Notes: generated by a model not told the origin, from the sequence alone. A DNA stretch of 64,000 bases from Mycolicibacterium frederiksbergense (GCF_012223425.1 NZ_CP038799.1:2108001-2172000); one strand, 5' to 3'. Numbered from the stretch's first letter, positions 17,891-26,349 are shown. Numbers and translations are program-made.

Positions 17891-19009
17891 CTAGCTGGCG
17901 TATTTCTCCATGATGCGGGTGGCGTGGGGGCGGGTGCTGTAGGCGGTGGTGAGTTCTTTTCTGGCGCGTTCGGCGGCGCTGTCGATGGTGATGCTGTCGA
18001 ACAGTTTCTTCGATAGCGCTTCGGTCTTGGTGTAGATCGCTGCTGCGCAGGCGCGCCGCAGTAGTGCCGACAGTGATCCGATGTGGCCGTCGGTGCGCCG
18101 GTAGAGGTAGTCGGCGTGCTCAACGAGGATGCCTTCGCGGTGGCGGGTCAGCACGATGCGGTGGTCGAAGCTGGCCAGCAGTTCCCGCCACGCGCGTTGC
18201 TCGCGTCCGGGGGTGTTCTTGAACCCTTCGAAGCCGTATTCGGTGGTGTTGCGCGCCAATTGGGCCAACGCTTCCTGGGCGGTACCGGCGCGCAGGAGGC
18301 CGCGCTCGGAGATGCCGATGCCGATCATGATGACCGTCAGCGGGAACTCGTTAGCGATGAATTTGAAGTGATTGTTCAGCTCAATCCCTCCGTCGCGCTG
18401 CCAGTGCAGGAAATGGATGTCATCGACGAGCAGCAGCCGGGTCTCACACAGTCGGACGAGGTCGAGGGCTCGGCGGCCGAGTTCGTCGACGTTGCCGGTG
18501 CGGCGGGTGGGGTGGCCGCAGAAATCACAGATCGCTTTGTTGAAAGCGGTCATGCCGGTGTTGCCGCGCATCCCGACCCGGATGACGGGATGGCGTTCGT
18601 CGCCGGCGGCGGTGAAGGGGCCGTTGCGGCGGACCTCCTGCTCGTGAAATGTTTTGGCGAAGGCGTTGACGGTGGTGCTCTTGCCCAGCCCGGGTAGCCC
18701 GTCGATGGCGACGGCGTCTTTGGCTTGCCAGCCGTCTTTGGTGGCGTCAGCGTCCATGACGATGGTGAGTTGGTCGTGGATCTTTTTGGCTTGTGGGGTG
18801 AAGAAGGGGCCGAGATTGTTGTGCCAGGTGTTGCGCAGCACTCGGTAGTCGTCGGAGGCACTTGCGCTGAGCCTGTTGAGTGCGCGGGTCGAAAGCTGTT
18901 CGGGTTGTTCACGTTTAGGGGCATTAACGTAAGCGAGCCAACCTTCTTTGCCCGCGAGGGTGACGTTGTCCAGGCCGGTCATGTTCAGCTTCGTCGCGTG
19001 GGTGCTCAC
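17891..19009 (-). CDS. tnsC: TnsC/TniB-like AAA+ ATPase
   Basis: This is the transposition regulator that bridges the target selector (TniQ) and the transposase (TnsB). The 372-aa protein has a Walker A GLPGLGKST with Lys110 and a Walker B RLLLVDDIHFL with Asp196-Asp197, followed by sensor-like ELNNHFKFIAN and VIMIGIGISE. The start overlaps the tnsB stop by 4 bp. It is longer than many TniB proteins and carries an N-terminal extension of about 60 residues before the ATPase core, which may contact TnsB or TnsA. It appears intact. Confidence 0.93.
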   Translation of the reverse strand: MSTHATKLNMTGLDNVTLAGKEGWLAYVNAPKREQPEQLSTRALNRLSASASDDYRVLRNTWHNNLGPFFTPQAKKIHDQLTIVMDADATKDGWQAKDAVAIDGLPGLGKSTTVNAFAKTFHEQEVRRNGPFTAAGDERHPVIRVGMRGNTGMTAFNKAICDFCGHPTRRTGNVDELGRRALDLVRLCETRLLLVDDIHFLHWQRDGGIELNNHFKFIANEFPLTVIMIGIGISERGLLRAGTAQEALAQLARNTTEYGFEGFKNTPGREQRAWRELLASFDHRIVLTRHREGILVEHADYLYRRTDGHIGSLSALLRRACAAAIYTKTEALSKKLFDSITIDSAAERARKELTTAYSTRPHATRIMEKYAS

Positions 19010-21153
19010 ATGTCCTCCATCAGCCGGTAGGTCGCCGCGGTGTCATCAAACTCGTCGTCGAGATCACCTTCTTCGTCTTCGTGCACATCGAGCTCGTCGA
19101 CGAAGGCTTCGATCGCATCGCTGCGCGGTACCGACCGCGCACGTCGACGACGCTTGTTGGCTTTCTGCCTGTTTTCTGCCAGCGCGTCCAGATCGGCGGC
19201 CAGGGAGGACTGCTCGCGGGAAAGCCGAAGGGCGGCGTTGCGTTTCTCGGTATCCAACGATTGACTGAGTGAGCGGCGATCCAGCATTGCAGCGACCGCC
19301 AGCCGGTCATCGACGGCGCGGGTGTCGGTGCGCAGGATCTCGCGGACGAAGTCCAGGCCTTCCTCGGACATGGGCAGGTCTAAGGCCCGGCCCATGTCCC
19401 AGGTCAACGGTTTCCATTCCCCGGAGGTCTTGTGGTCGTAGAAGTAGACGGTGCGGACATCGTCGGGGTTGACCCGGATCGGCCAGCGCCCCTTCTTGAG
19501 GGTGTAGGGGCTGGCTTCGCCGGGCGGGTAGACGTCGAGGACTTCGCCTTTGTAGACGCGGCGTCGAATGACGATCCCTTCTGGGCGGCGTTTGACCCAG
19601 ACCAGGGGCAGGAAGTTCAAGGCCAGTTGCGGGTCGCGGGGTGCTTCGAGGTAGCCGGCCATCTGGACTCCGCGAGCGAACATCTGCGCCGGGCTCAACC
19701 CCAGGTTCCAGAGCTCCGGTTCGCCGATGCCGTTGTGGGGGCGATTGTGGTAGACGTCGGCGATCCATTCGCGCAGGAGAGCTTCCATCTCGGAGATGAA
19801 GTAGAAGCTGTCGTGTTCGGGATGCAGACCGCGCGAGTAGATGTCGGGGCCTTTGTAGCCGGGCAGCTCTTGTAAGAACAGCGTGCGGACGGTACCGAAG
19901 AAGCGTTCCACCGGTCCTTTGTCCCAGGGGATTTTCACCCGCGCCGGGGCCAGGGAGATGCCCATGCTTCGGCACACACCGAGCATGGCCGAGGAGACGA
20001 AGATTTTGCCGTGATCGACGAGCAGGTTGTCGGGCACGATGGCCGGTGTCGCCGCACCCAGGGCACTGCCTGGATCGAGGGTGTCGCGGTCCACCCAGAC
20101 GTTGCGTGGTACACCGTGGGCTGGCCACACCGCCCTCGCGGGCCAGTCCGGCCCTGCGGGTTTGGGGCGGAAACACTCGTACAGGGCGGCCATGGCATCG
20201 ATAGCGCGGGTGGTCGGGGTCAAGCGCAGGCCGATGATGCAGCGGCTGTACCAGTCCATCGCGACTGTCAGATCGAGGCCGACGTACTTCAGGGTTTGGG
20301 GATCCATGGCGTAGACGTCCAGGCGGGTGGTGTCCATCAGGACGTACTCCCCCGGCCGAGTCGGCAACAGCTTGCCGTACACACTCTGTGGCCGCCCGGC
20401 GACGTCACGGGTGTGCTTGGTCGAACCGGTAAACAGCGGCGCCAGCTTCTCTTCCTGTCTGAGTATTCGGCGCGCTGTTGCATCGGAGGGCAGACAAATG
20501 CCGCCGGGTCCGTACCGGGCGATAAGCCGTGCGTTGGTGTGCGCGATGATCAGAGACTGCGTGGGCTTCGATCGAAACGTGAACTCTGCTTTCACTTCCC
20601 GTGCGGCCTGCACCCATCGCGGGTCCTGCCGGCTCCCTAGACCCGGAGCGACAGAGCGCATAGAGATCAGCCCGGGTTCGCCTCGCGCGGTGTATTCGCT
20701 CATCCAACGGTCCAGCGTCCGCTTAGGCCACTTCATCTCCTTGCATTTAGCCCTGACACGTTCCCCCTTGGGCCGTTCCGGCCGATACTGCGGCCGAGGC
20801 TCCCCAGGATCGGGAAACTCTGGGCTACCCGATTTGTACCCGGTCAGCACTTCCCGGATGTGCGCGGCTTTGGCACGCGCTTCACGACGGCATTCTTCTG
20901 ACGCGGCGTCCCACAGGACATCGATCGGATCCCCGAGATCACACGTGATCGGTAGGAGATCCTCACCAAGGATGCGCACGTTCGCCGCGAAAAGAACGTA
21001 TTCCATCGCGAACCTGCACAGGTCACCCGTTCGTAGGTCTTCTGCAGCGATCTCGGGAAGGCCGTCACCACCATGCGTTTTCACGATCCGGAACAGGTCG
21101 TTGCCGTCCCGGAAGGTCGTGCCCGCACCCACCCGCACGCCTGCGAAGCTCAT
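19006..21153 (-). CDS. tnsB: TnsB/TniA-like DDE transposase
   Basis: The 715-aa transposase joins DNA strands at the element ends. The N-terminal region contains helix-turn-helix folds (ERVRAKCKEMKWPKRTLDRW, about 131-150). The retroviral-integrase core holds the DDE triad: Asp274 in VLMDTTRLDV, Asp380 in LLVDHGKIFV and Glu416 in KGPVERFFGT. A Mu-type C-terminal beta-barrel follows (about 520-600), then an acidic tail (DELDVHEDEEGDLDDEFDD) that probably contacts TnsC. It overlaps tnsA upstream and tnsC downstream by 4 bp each, so the three are co-translated. No defect is seen. Confidence 0.95.
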   Translation of the reverse strand: MSFAGVRVGAGTTFRDGNDLFRIVKTHGGDGLPEIAAEDLRTGDLCRFAMEYVLFAANVRILGEDLLPITCDLGDPIDVLWDAASEECRREARAKAAHIREVLTGYKSGSPEFPDPGEPRPQYRPERPKGERVRAKCKEMKWPKRTLDRWMSEYTARGEPGLISMRSVAPGLGSRQDPRWVQAAREVKAEFTFRSKPTQSLIIAHTNARLIARYGPGGICLPSDATARRILRQEEKLAPLFTGSTKHTRDVAGRPQSVYGKLLPTRPGEYVLMDTTRLDVYAMDPQTLKYVGLDLTVAMDWYSRCIIGLRLTPTTRAIDAMAALYECFRPKPAGPDWPARAVWPAHGVPRNVWVDRDTLDPGSALGAATPAIVPDNLLVDHGKIFVSSAMLGVCRSMGISLAPARVKIPWDKGPVERFFGTVRTLFLQELPGYKGPDIYSRGLHPEHDSFYFISEMEALLREWIADVYHNRPHNGIGEPELWNLGLSPAQMFARGVQMAGYLEAPRDPQLALNFLPLVWVKRRPEGIVIRRRVYKGEVLDVYPPGEASPYTLKKGRWPIRVNPDDVRTVYFYDHKTSGEWKPLTWDMGRALDLPMSEEGLDFVREILRTDTRAVDDRLAVAAMLDRRSLSQSLDTEKRNAALRLSREQSSLAADLDALAENRQKANKRRRRARSVPRSDAIEAFVDELDVHEDEEGDLDDEFDDTAATYRLMEDM

Positions 21154-21890
21154 GCTGGCAACTTGAGGATCGTGCTGGGTTGCAGCGGTTGTTGGATGTC
21201 GAAGGTTAGCTCATGCCGCCAGAGCAGGTGTAGTAGGGAACTGCGCACAAGCGCTCGGCTCCGGTGCGCGAACTGACCTTCGATGTCGCGTAACGCTTTC
21301 CCTGACAGTTCATCCCGACAGACGCGGAGTTCAGCGACAATGGTGTGGTTTATCAGCCACTCGCGGCGGTAGCCGGACAGGAACCGCACATTGTCCAAGA
21401 CACCCGGCGGAGGTTCGGTGGACACGACATACGACCAGCCCAGCGACTGCACCACCCGTCGAGTCCACGCAGCCAACAGTTGGTGCTTGTCCTGGGCGTA
21501 GCGCTCGGCACGCATGACATCGACGACGACGGGGCCCTCATCGGTGCCGAGTAGATAGTCGAGCGTGTGACGAACCAGCGTGCCGTTCACCGACACCTCG
21601 AGCAGGAAGGGTTGGGCCACGATGCGGTGCACGTGCGGATCGAAGTCCGCGATCATCAGAGTCGCCTTTTCCAAGCGTGACTCGTGCGGCACCAGCTCAC
21701 GCTCTGTGGCTGACCAATACTCCCCGGAATAGTGCCGTTGACCCGCATACCACCGGAAGATCCGCACCGGCCGGCCGCCATACAGCTCAACGGGTTGCGC
21801 CGATGTAGCGGCGCCCGCACGCAAGCTACCCTCTGCGGTCTTGAATGTGAGGACCGCAGAGCCGACATCAACCTCGGGCTCGCACACCAT
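21150..21890 (-). CDS. tnsA: TnsA-like endonuclease
   Basis: In Tn7 the TnsA protein cuts the 5' strand so that the element leaves by cut-and-paste. This protein has the TnsA N-terminal nuclease pattern: Glu70 in HESRLEKATL, Asp111 in RHTLDYLL and Asp124 in PVVVDVMRAE. The start at 21890 is chosen for a GGGAG site 7 bases upstream; an ATG at 21938 is also in frame. The residue where the family has its catalytic Lys (two after Asp/Gln) is Met126 here, with Arg127 next. This may weaken or abolish cutting, or Arg may substitute. The C-terminal helical part is normal for TnsC contact. It is the first gene of tnsABC. Confidence 0.85.
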   Translation of the reverse strand: MVCEPEVDVGSAVLTFKTAEGSLRAGAATSAQPVELYGGRPVRIFRWYAGQRHYSGEYWSATERELVPHESRLEKATLMIADFDPHVHRIVAQPFLLEVSVNGTLVRHTLDYLLGTDEGPVVVDVMRAERYAQDKHQLLAAWTRRVVQSLGWSYVVSTEPPPGVLDNVRFLSGYRREWLINHTIVAELRVCRDELSGKALRDIEGQFAHRSRALVRSSLLHLLWRHELTFDIQQPLQPSTILKLPA

Positions 21891-22234
21891 GTCAGGGCTC
21901 CCTGCACGAAGCAGGCTCAGATGCAATCTTGCTCGCATGGCGAGTGATTCTCAAGAGAGAAACCCAGCGACGCCATGTTTGATCCAGCACCGGCTTTGCG
22001 CCTACCGAGCAGGCGCGCACTCGCCGCAAAGCGATCATGTTCCCGGTGGTGGGAATTTGGCCCTCCTCGGGTCCACGGCACCGCGGTGCTGCAGCTCGGC
22101 GGCCCACGATTCCCATGTCGAACCAACACCCCGGGCACCAGCGTCCTCCAGCGGTGCTGATCGTGCCTTCACGCGCAATCCTGGTTGGCATCGAGGCCGG
22201 CGCATCGCCGCCTCCCATCACTTGCATGAAAAGG

Positions 22235-22262
22235 AAGTCAGCCCTACTAGTAGTAGTGTGAG
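22235..22262. promoter_or_regulatory. Operator-like site upstream of tnsABC and the right-end operon
   Basis: AAGTCAGCCCTACTAGTAG (22235-22253) matches 12765-12783 at 18 of 19 bases, and CTACTAGTAGTAG forms a palindromic core. It lies in the 408-bp divergent region between tnsA (start 21890) and the operon beginning at 22299, about 345 bp from the former and 37 bp from the latter. The remainder of 21891-22298 shows no gene. Confidence 0.6.
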
Positions 22263-22298
22263 CATCTACGACGCGTCCATTTCGTGTCCAGGAGTGCC

Positions 22299-22700
22299 AT
22301 GGCTGAAAGCAGGAGTGGATCCGACAAACGTCGGCTCACTGAGCTGGTCGGGATTCGTCTGCTTCCTTCCGAAGGGGGTGCACTCGAATGGCATGCAGAC
22401 CGCGAAGTTCATCGCTCGGTCCAGTCGTGGATGCGTACGGTACTGGAGCCCTACCTGCGTCAGTCACCAGTTGACGGCCTGCCCCATCAATCTGATATCC
22501 ACGTCGACCAATCCAACGTGATCGACCTTCACACGCGCACGACTCACAACCCACGTCAACTGAATCGTCGTACGCGAAAGTCACCTGACGGCAGGGAATT
22601 CCGATCCGTAGAACAGCGCCAAGTACGCGGGTGTACAACGGTGTTCCGGGTTAGCCGCGGCAGGAAAGATCAACGTTGTCGCACGAGCGCCAGAGGCTGA
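22299..22700 (+). CDS. Hypothetical protein, first gene of right-end operon
   Basis: A reading frame of 133 aa starts at an ATG with AGGAG 4 bases upstream, 37 bp after the operator-like site. The first 90 residues (AESRSGSDKRRLTELVGIRL...) look protein-like. The last 40 are basic and may be a shifted continuation. I recognise no family. It is followed after 9 bp by the HTH gene at 22710, so it is probably in the same transcript. A short or decayed gene is equally possible. Confidence 0.4.
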   Translation: MAESRSGSDKRRLTELVGIRLLPSEGGALEWHADREVHRSVQSWMRTVLEPYLRQSPVDGLPHQSDIHVDQSNVIDLHTRTTHNPRQLNRRTRKSPDGREFRSVEQRQVRGCTTVFRVSRGRKDQRCRTSARG

Positions 22701-22709
22701 TAGCGAGGG

Positions 22710-23297
22710 GTGATTGTGGACTATGAACTGGACCAGCTGCTGCATGAACACTTCGGTATTGAAACTAGCGATTTCATCGCAGCCCTGAAAGCGCTCCCGG
22801 TGCTCCGGCCGTGGGCCGCGGCTCTGACCGAGACAGAGGCACACCTGCTCGATGATTCAGACTTCACCGAAGGATGTGCGGTGCTGCTCGTCACCGCCGT
22901 TACCCGGACCGCCGGTCGGCTTGCCCAGCTTGTCGCCGCATCGTTTACCACCGACGAGGTGGCCCGCGGCCTTGGCGCAAGTACAACGCAGGTTCATCGC
23001 AAGCGGCGCACTGGCGAGCTTTGGGCTGTCCCTCGCGGGCGCACATGGGGATTTCCGGCGTTGCAGTTCGACGTGGACATGAACGGTGTTCCGCGTCGGC
23101 AAGTACACGGGCTGAGTCGGGTGTTCGCAACGCTGCCTCGGGATCTTCATCCGGTCGCCGTAGCGGAGTTTTTACATACGCCGCAGCTAAGCCTGTTCAC
23201 CGACCACGCGGTCACAGCTGTGGAGTGGCTGCGCGGCGGAGGCCCGGTTGAACACGTTATCGCTGCGGCCGCAGGCTACGACTGGCACTCCGCATGA
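22710..23297 (+). CDS. HTH protein with Xre/MbcA/ParS-like C-terminal domain (1)
   Basis: The 195-aa protein contains an excisionase/MerR-like helix-turn-helix (about 92-125: TTDEVARGLGASTTQVHRKR) followed by the wing-like WAVPRGRTWGFPALQFD. The C-terminal 50 residues end HAVTAVEWLRGGGPVEHVIA, the pattern of the DUF2384 toxin-binding domain of Xre/MbcA/ParS antitoxins. The GTG start follows a GAGGG site. Its stop overlaps the next gene by 4 bp. A RES-type toxin would be the expected partner, but none is present. It and the gene at 23521 share their layout and are probably paralogues, perhaps regulators of transposition. Confidence 0.75.
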   Translation: MIVDYELDQLLHEHFGIETSDFIAALKALPVLRPWAAALTETEAHLLDDSDFTEGCAVLLVTAVTRTAGRLAQLVAASFTTDEVARGLGASTTQVHRKRRTGELWAVPRGRTWGFPALQFDVDMNGVPRRQVHGLSRVFATLPRDLHPVAVAEFLHTPQLSLFTDHAVTAVEWLRGGGPVEHVIAAAAGYDWHSA

Positions 23298-23524
23298 CCG
23301 CGGACGATTCCAGCGATATGGGGCGAATGACCGAACTCTATGTCGTGGTGCCTGCGGCGCCCGATGAAGCCTGCGGCCGGATTCCTGACAGCCTGCCGGT
23401 GAACGATCCCGAACGCGCTCTGTTGGAGCGTGCCCTCCGCGAAGCCGGCCTAGCGATTCTGGCGGTGGACTCTCACATCCCCCATCGGCATCCGTCGACG
23501 ATCGCCCGCCTTCACGGGAGGTGA
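23294..23524 (+). CDS. Small hypothetical protein inside the HTH operon
   Basis: This 76-aa protein overlaps its neighbours by 4 bp at each end (ATGA and GTGA), which strongly suggests translation. The sequence (TELYVVVPAAPDEACGRIPD...) shows no known domain, signal peptide or membrane segment. The coupling with two antitoxin-like HTH genes suggests it works with them. No function can be named. Confidence 0.6.
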   Translation: MTADDSSDMGRMTELYVVVPAAPDEACGRIPDSLPVNDPERALLERALREAGLAILAVDSHIPHRHPSTIARLHGR

Positions 23525-24042
23525 TAACTGCGGTGGTCAACGCTGCCACCGACGACGAGCTAAACAGGCTGTGGTCGGCGGTGGCAGACTCCAACGACGA
23601 CGATTTGGACTCGACGTTCTGGGGGCTGGCGCCGGACTCTGCCACAGTCGCCCATGCTGCATTCTCAGACCTGCAGGATCAGTTCGCGGCGCGCCGCGTT
23701 CTCTCGGACGCAAGCATCAGTCGGGAAGAAGCCGCCCGGTTACTTGACGTGGCGCCCCAAACGATTACCGCCAAGCTGGGCGCACACAAACTGGTGGGCA
23801 TCAAGGTCGGGCGGGAATGGCGACTGCCACTGTGGCAGTTCGATCCCGACTCCCCTTCCTGCGTTCTGCCCGAACTCGACGTGCTGCAATCGGTATTTCC
23901 CGGCGGAGTCGTCAGCCTGTCGGTCTGGATGCAGCGTGAACAGCCTGAGTTTGGTGGCCGTCGGCCTCGGGATGAGATGGCGCTGTGCGGCGCCGCCGCC
24001 GTGATCGCTTTCGCACAGTCACTGACCGCCGCCGCGCGCTGA
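23521..24042 (+). CDS. HTH protein with Xre/MbcA/ParS-like C-terminal domain (2)
   Basis: The 173-aa protein has an excisionase-like helix-turn-helix (about 67-100: SREEAARLLDVAPQTITAKL) and the wing VGIKVGREWRLPLWQFD. It then has a C-terminal segment SVWMQREQPEFGGRRPRDEM...AAAVIAFAQ that fits the DUF2384 antitoxin-type domain (Trp, Gly-Gly, Arg-Pro spacing). It is a diverged copy of the gene at 22710. The GTG start follows GGGAG. It is the last gene before the right end; 24043-24299 shows no gene. Confidence 0.75.
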   Translation: MITAVVNAATDDELNRLWSAVADSNDDDLDSTFWGLAPDSATVAHAAFSDLQDQFAARRVLSDASISREEAARLLDVAPQTITAKLGAHKLVGIKVGREWRLPLWQFDPDSPSCVLPELDVLQSVFPGGVVSLSVWMQREQPEFGGRRPRDEMALCGAAAVIAFAQSLTAAAR

Positions 24043-24299
24043 ACCAACTCGACCCGTCCACCCGCCGGCGGCGTGGGGATCCCATGCAGGCCGCGTGCAT
24101 GTCAACACACTGTTCGTGTGGCCGCGCCTTAAACGCCGCACCAGAAGAACGAAAGGTTCCTACTGAAGTTCTCTGCAGAGCAACATATTTGGATTCGGCG
24201 ACGATCAGAGTCACTACGAAGGCGCGGCGACCGGTTGGTGCTGGCAGCACTAAGGCGCAGCAACCGAGCCCACCGAGCGTGTCGGTGGTCTGACGACCC

Positions 24300-24393
24300 C
24301 AAAGGTCAGCTACATAACTTGTCATCCAGATGGCAACGTTGCCATCGGTTGCCATCTCAAATGACAAATTGCCAACCACTTTGACAATCGACA
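24300..24393 (-). repeat. Right end of the Tn7-like element with repeated GATGGCAAC sites
   Basis: Read inward on the minus strand it begins TGTCGATTGTCAAAGTGG. It then carries TTGGCAA, GATGGCAACC and GATGGCAACG, the last forming a perfect 18-bp palindrome GATGGCAACGTTGCCATC at 24329-24346, and GATGACAAG further in. Such reiterated motifs are the expected TnsB binding sites. The chromosome resumes at 24394, 55 bp before the monooxygenase gene. Confidence 0.7.
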
Positions 24394-24448
24394 GCGCGGC
24401 CGGCACCACCCTTGCCCTATAACGCAACGCGCCGTAGCGTAACTCACC

Positions 24449-26347
24449 GTGACCCGCAGCTTCCACGCCGGACAGCCGTTTGACACCTCCGACGCCGACA
24501 TTGCCGCGGCGCTCGAAGGGGTCAGCATCCCCACCCTGCTGCTGTCGCTGGTGCACATCACCGGTGACCCGCGCTTCATCCGCGACTACAAGCAGGCCGG
24601 GCTGTTCCTCAACGAAGTGCAGGGCTTCATGTCCGAGGAGGACAAGGCCCGCGCCCGCGCCGAGGCGTTACCGATCGTCGCCGCGTACCGTGACCGCGGC
24701 TGCCCGATCCCGGATCCGCTGTCCCCGGAATTGGTCCGGGAGATGCTCGACTGGGCGGCCTGCGAACACGTCGGCGAGGACAACCTGCCGCTGGTGCTCG
24801 AAGAACTCGACCTCGACGGCGTCGATCCGCGTCGGCCCGCCAGACTCGACGACACCGGGGACTTCCATGTCATCGTGATCGGCGCCGGCGAGTCCGGAGT
24901 CCTGGCCGGTGTGCGCCTCAAGCAGGCCGGCATCCGATTCACGATCCTGGAGAAAAACTCCGGCCCCGGCGGAACCTGGTGGGAGAACAGTTATCCCGGC
25001 GCCCGCGTCGACGTCGCGAACCACTTCTACTGCTACAGCTTCGAACCCAGCAACCACTGGGACCACTTCTTCGCCGAGCAGCCCGAGCTGCGCCAGTACT
25101 TCGCCGACGTGGTCGCCCGCCACGACCTCGGTCCGCACATCCGGTTCAACACCGAGGTGCGTTCCGCCAGGTGGGACGGCGACCTCTGGACGATCGACAC
25201 CAGGAACGAAACCTTCACCGCCAACGCCGTCATCACCGCCGTCGGCCAGCTCAACCGACCGAGCGTCCCGGACTTCCCGGGCGCGGAAACCTTTGCCGGC
25301 CCGTCCTTTCACTCCGCAGCATGGGACCACAGCGTCGATGTCACCGGTAAACGCGTCGCGCTGATCGGGGCGGGCGCGAGCGGCTTCCAGATCGCCCCCG
25401 CCATCGCGGACAAGGTGGAGCACCTGACGGTGTTCCAGCGCACCGCGCAGTGGATGTTCCCCAACCCGATGTATCACGAACCCGTCGCGGACGGCGTGCG
25501 CTGGGCCATGGAACACCTGCCCTACTACGGCCGCTGGTACCGCTTCCTGCTGCTGTGGCCCGGCGCCGACAAGGGCCTGGACGCCGCGATCGTCGACCCG
25601 GACTATGCAGACCAGACCAACGCGGTCAGTGAGATCAACGCCATCGCCCGGATCATGTTCACCGACTGGATCACCACCCAGGTCGGCGACGACCCGGACC
25701 TGCTGGCCAAGGTGCTACCCGACTACCCGGCGACCGGCAAGCGCACCCTGCAGGACAACGGCAGCTGGCTCAGCACCCTCAAGCGCGACCATGTCGACCT
25801 GATCCGCACTCCGATCGAACGCATCACCCCGACCGGCGTCGTCGCGGCCGACGGCACCGAGTACGCGGCCGATATCATCGTGTACGCCACCGGTTTCCGC
25901 GCCACCGAGGTGTTGTTCCCGATCACCGTCACCGGCCGCGACGGCGCCGATCTGCACGAGGTGTGGGGCCGTAGGCCCTACGCCTACCGCAGCATCGCGG
26001 TGCCCGGTTTCCCGAACTTCTTCCTGACCTACGGCCCGGGTGCGCACCTCGCCCACGGCGGCAGCCTGATCCTGAACTCCGAGCTGCAGATGCGCTACAT
26101 CAACTCCTGCCTGCAGCACCTCATCACCGAAAAGCTACGGACGCTGGAGCCCCTCCCGGAGCCGACCGCGGAATGGCACCGGCGTTCCCAGGAGGAGATC
26201 CGCAAGACGGTATGGGCGCATCCCTCGATCAAACACTCCTACTTCAAGAACGCCGACGGCGAGATCCATACCGTCAGTCCGTGGCGGCTGAGCACCTATC
26301 ACGCCGCCGTGTACGAACCCGTCTGGTCGGATTTCCGGGAGGAATGA
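24449..26347 (+). CDS. Type I Baeyer-Villiger / flavin-containing monooxygenase
   Basis: The 632-aa enzyme would insert oxygen next to a ketone using FAD and NADPH. It has a GAGESG FAD-binding motif near 149, the Baeyer-Villiger fingerprint FAGPSFHSAAWD at 282-293 (F-x-G-x3-H-x3-W-D) and a second Rossmann motif GAGASG near 307. The 135-residue N-terminal extension is typical of the larger mycobacterial members. It is coupled to the zinc alcohol dehydrogenase downstream, which could supply the ketone from a secondary alcohol. The substrate is unknown. It is the first chromosomal gene beyond the transposon's right end. Confidence 0.93.
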   Translation: MTRSFHAGQPFDTSDADIAAALEGVSIPTLLLSLVHITGDPRFIRDYKQAGLFLNEVQGFMSEEDKARARAEALPIVAAYRDRGCPIPDPLSPELVREMLDWAACEHVGEDNLPLVLEELDLDGVDPRRPARLDDTGDFHVIVIGAGESGVLAGVRLKQAGIRFTILEKNSGPGGTWWENSYPGARVDVANHFYCYSFEPSNHWDHFFAEQPELRQYFADVVARHDLGPHIRFNTEVRSARWDGDLWTIDTRNETFTANAVITAVGQLNRPSVPDFPGAETFAGPSFHSAAWDHSVDVTGKRVALIGAGASGFQIAPAIADKVEHLTVFQRTAQWMFPNPMYHEPVADGVRWAMEHLPYYGRWYRFLLLWPGADKGLDAAIVDPDYADQTNAVSEINAIARIMFTDWITTQVGDDPDLLAKVLPDYPATGKRTLQDNGSWLSTLKRDHVDLIRTPIERITPTGVVAADGTEYAADIIVYATGFRATEVLFPITVTGRDGADLHEVWGRRPYAYRSIAVPGFPNFFLTYGPGAHLAHGGSLILNSELQMRYINSCLQHLITEKLRTLEPLPEPTAEWHRRSQEEIRKTVWAHPSIKHSYFKNADGEIHTVSPWRLSTYHAAVYEPVWSDFREE

Positions 26348-26349
26348 GC

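Larger units (their letters stand above)
1759..24393. mobile_element. Tn7-like transposon (TnsABC plus two TniQ), about 22.6 kb
   Basis: The ends are 14-bp inverted repeats TGTCGAT(C/T)GTCAAA (1759-1772 on the plus strand, 24393-24380 on the minus strand), starting with the TGT typical of Tn7/Mu-type ends. tnsA-tnsB-tnsC run inward from the right end, as in Tn7. Inside are two TniQ/TnsD-like target selectors, a small XRE regulator, a zinc-module nuclease, an HTH operon near the right end and cargo near the left end. An IS481-family element and an IS21 remnant lie inside. No clear 5-bp target duplication was found: left flank GTGGC, right flank GCGCG. No Cas genes are present. Boundaries rest on the repeats and gene order; an empty-site comparison would settle them. 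Confidence 0.8.

Noticed and set aside
10321..21890. CRISPR-associated transposon (CAST)
   Set aside because: No cas genes, no CRISPR repeats and both TniQ proteins are long and HTH-ended like TnsD, not the short CAST type.
1751..24398. 5-bp target-site duplication of the Tn7-like element
   Set aside because: The flanks GTGGC and GCGCG differ; shifting the ends by one base did not give a match either.
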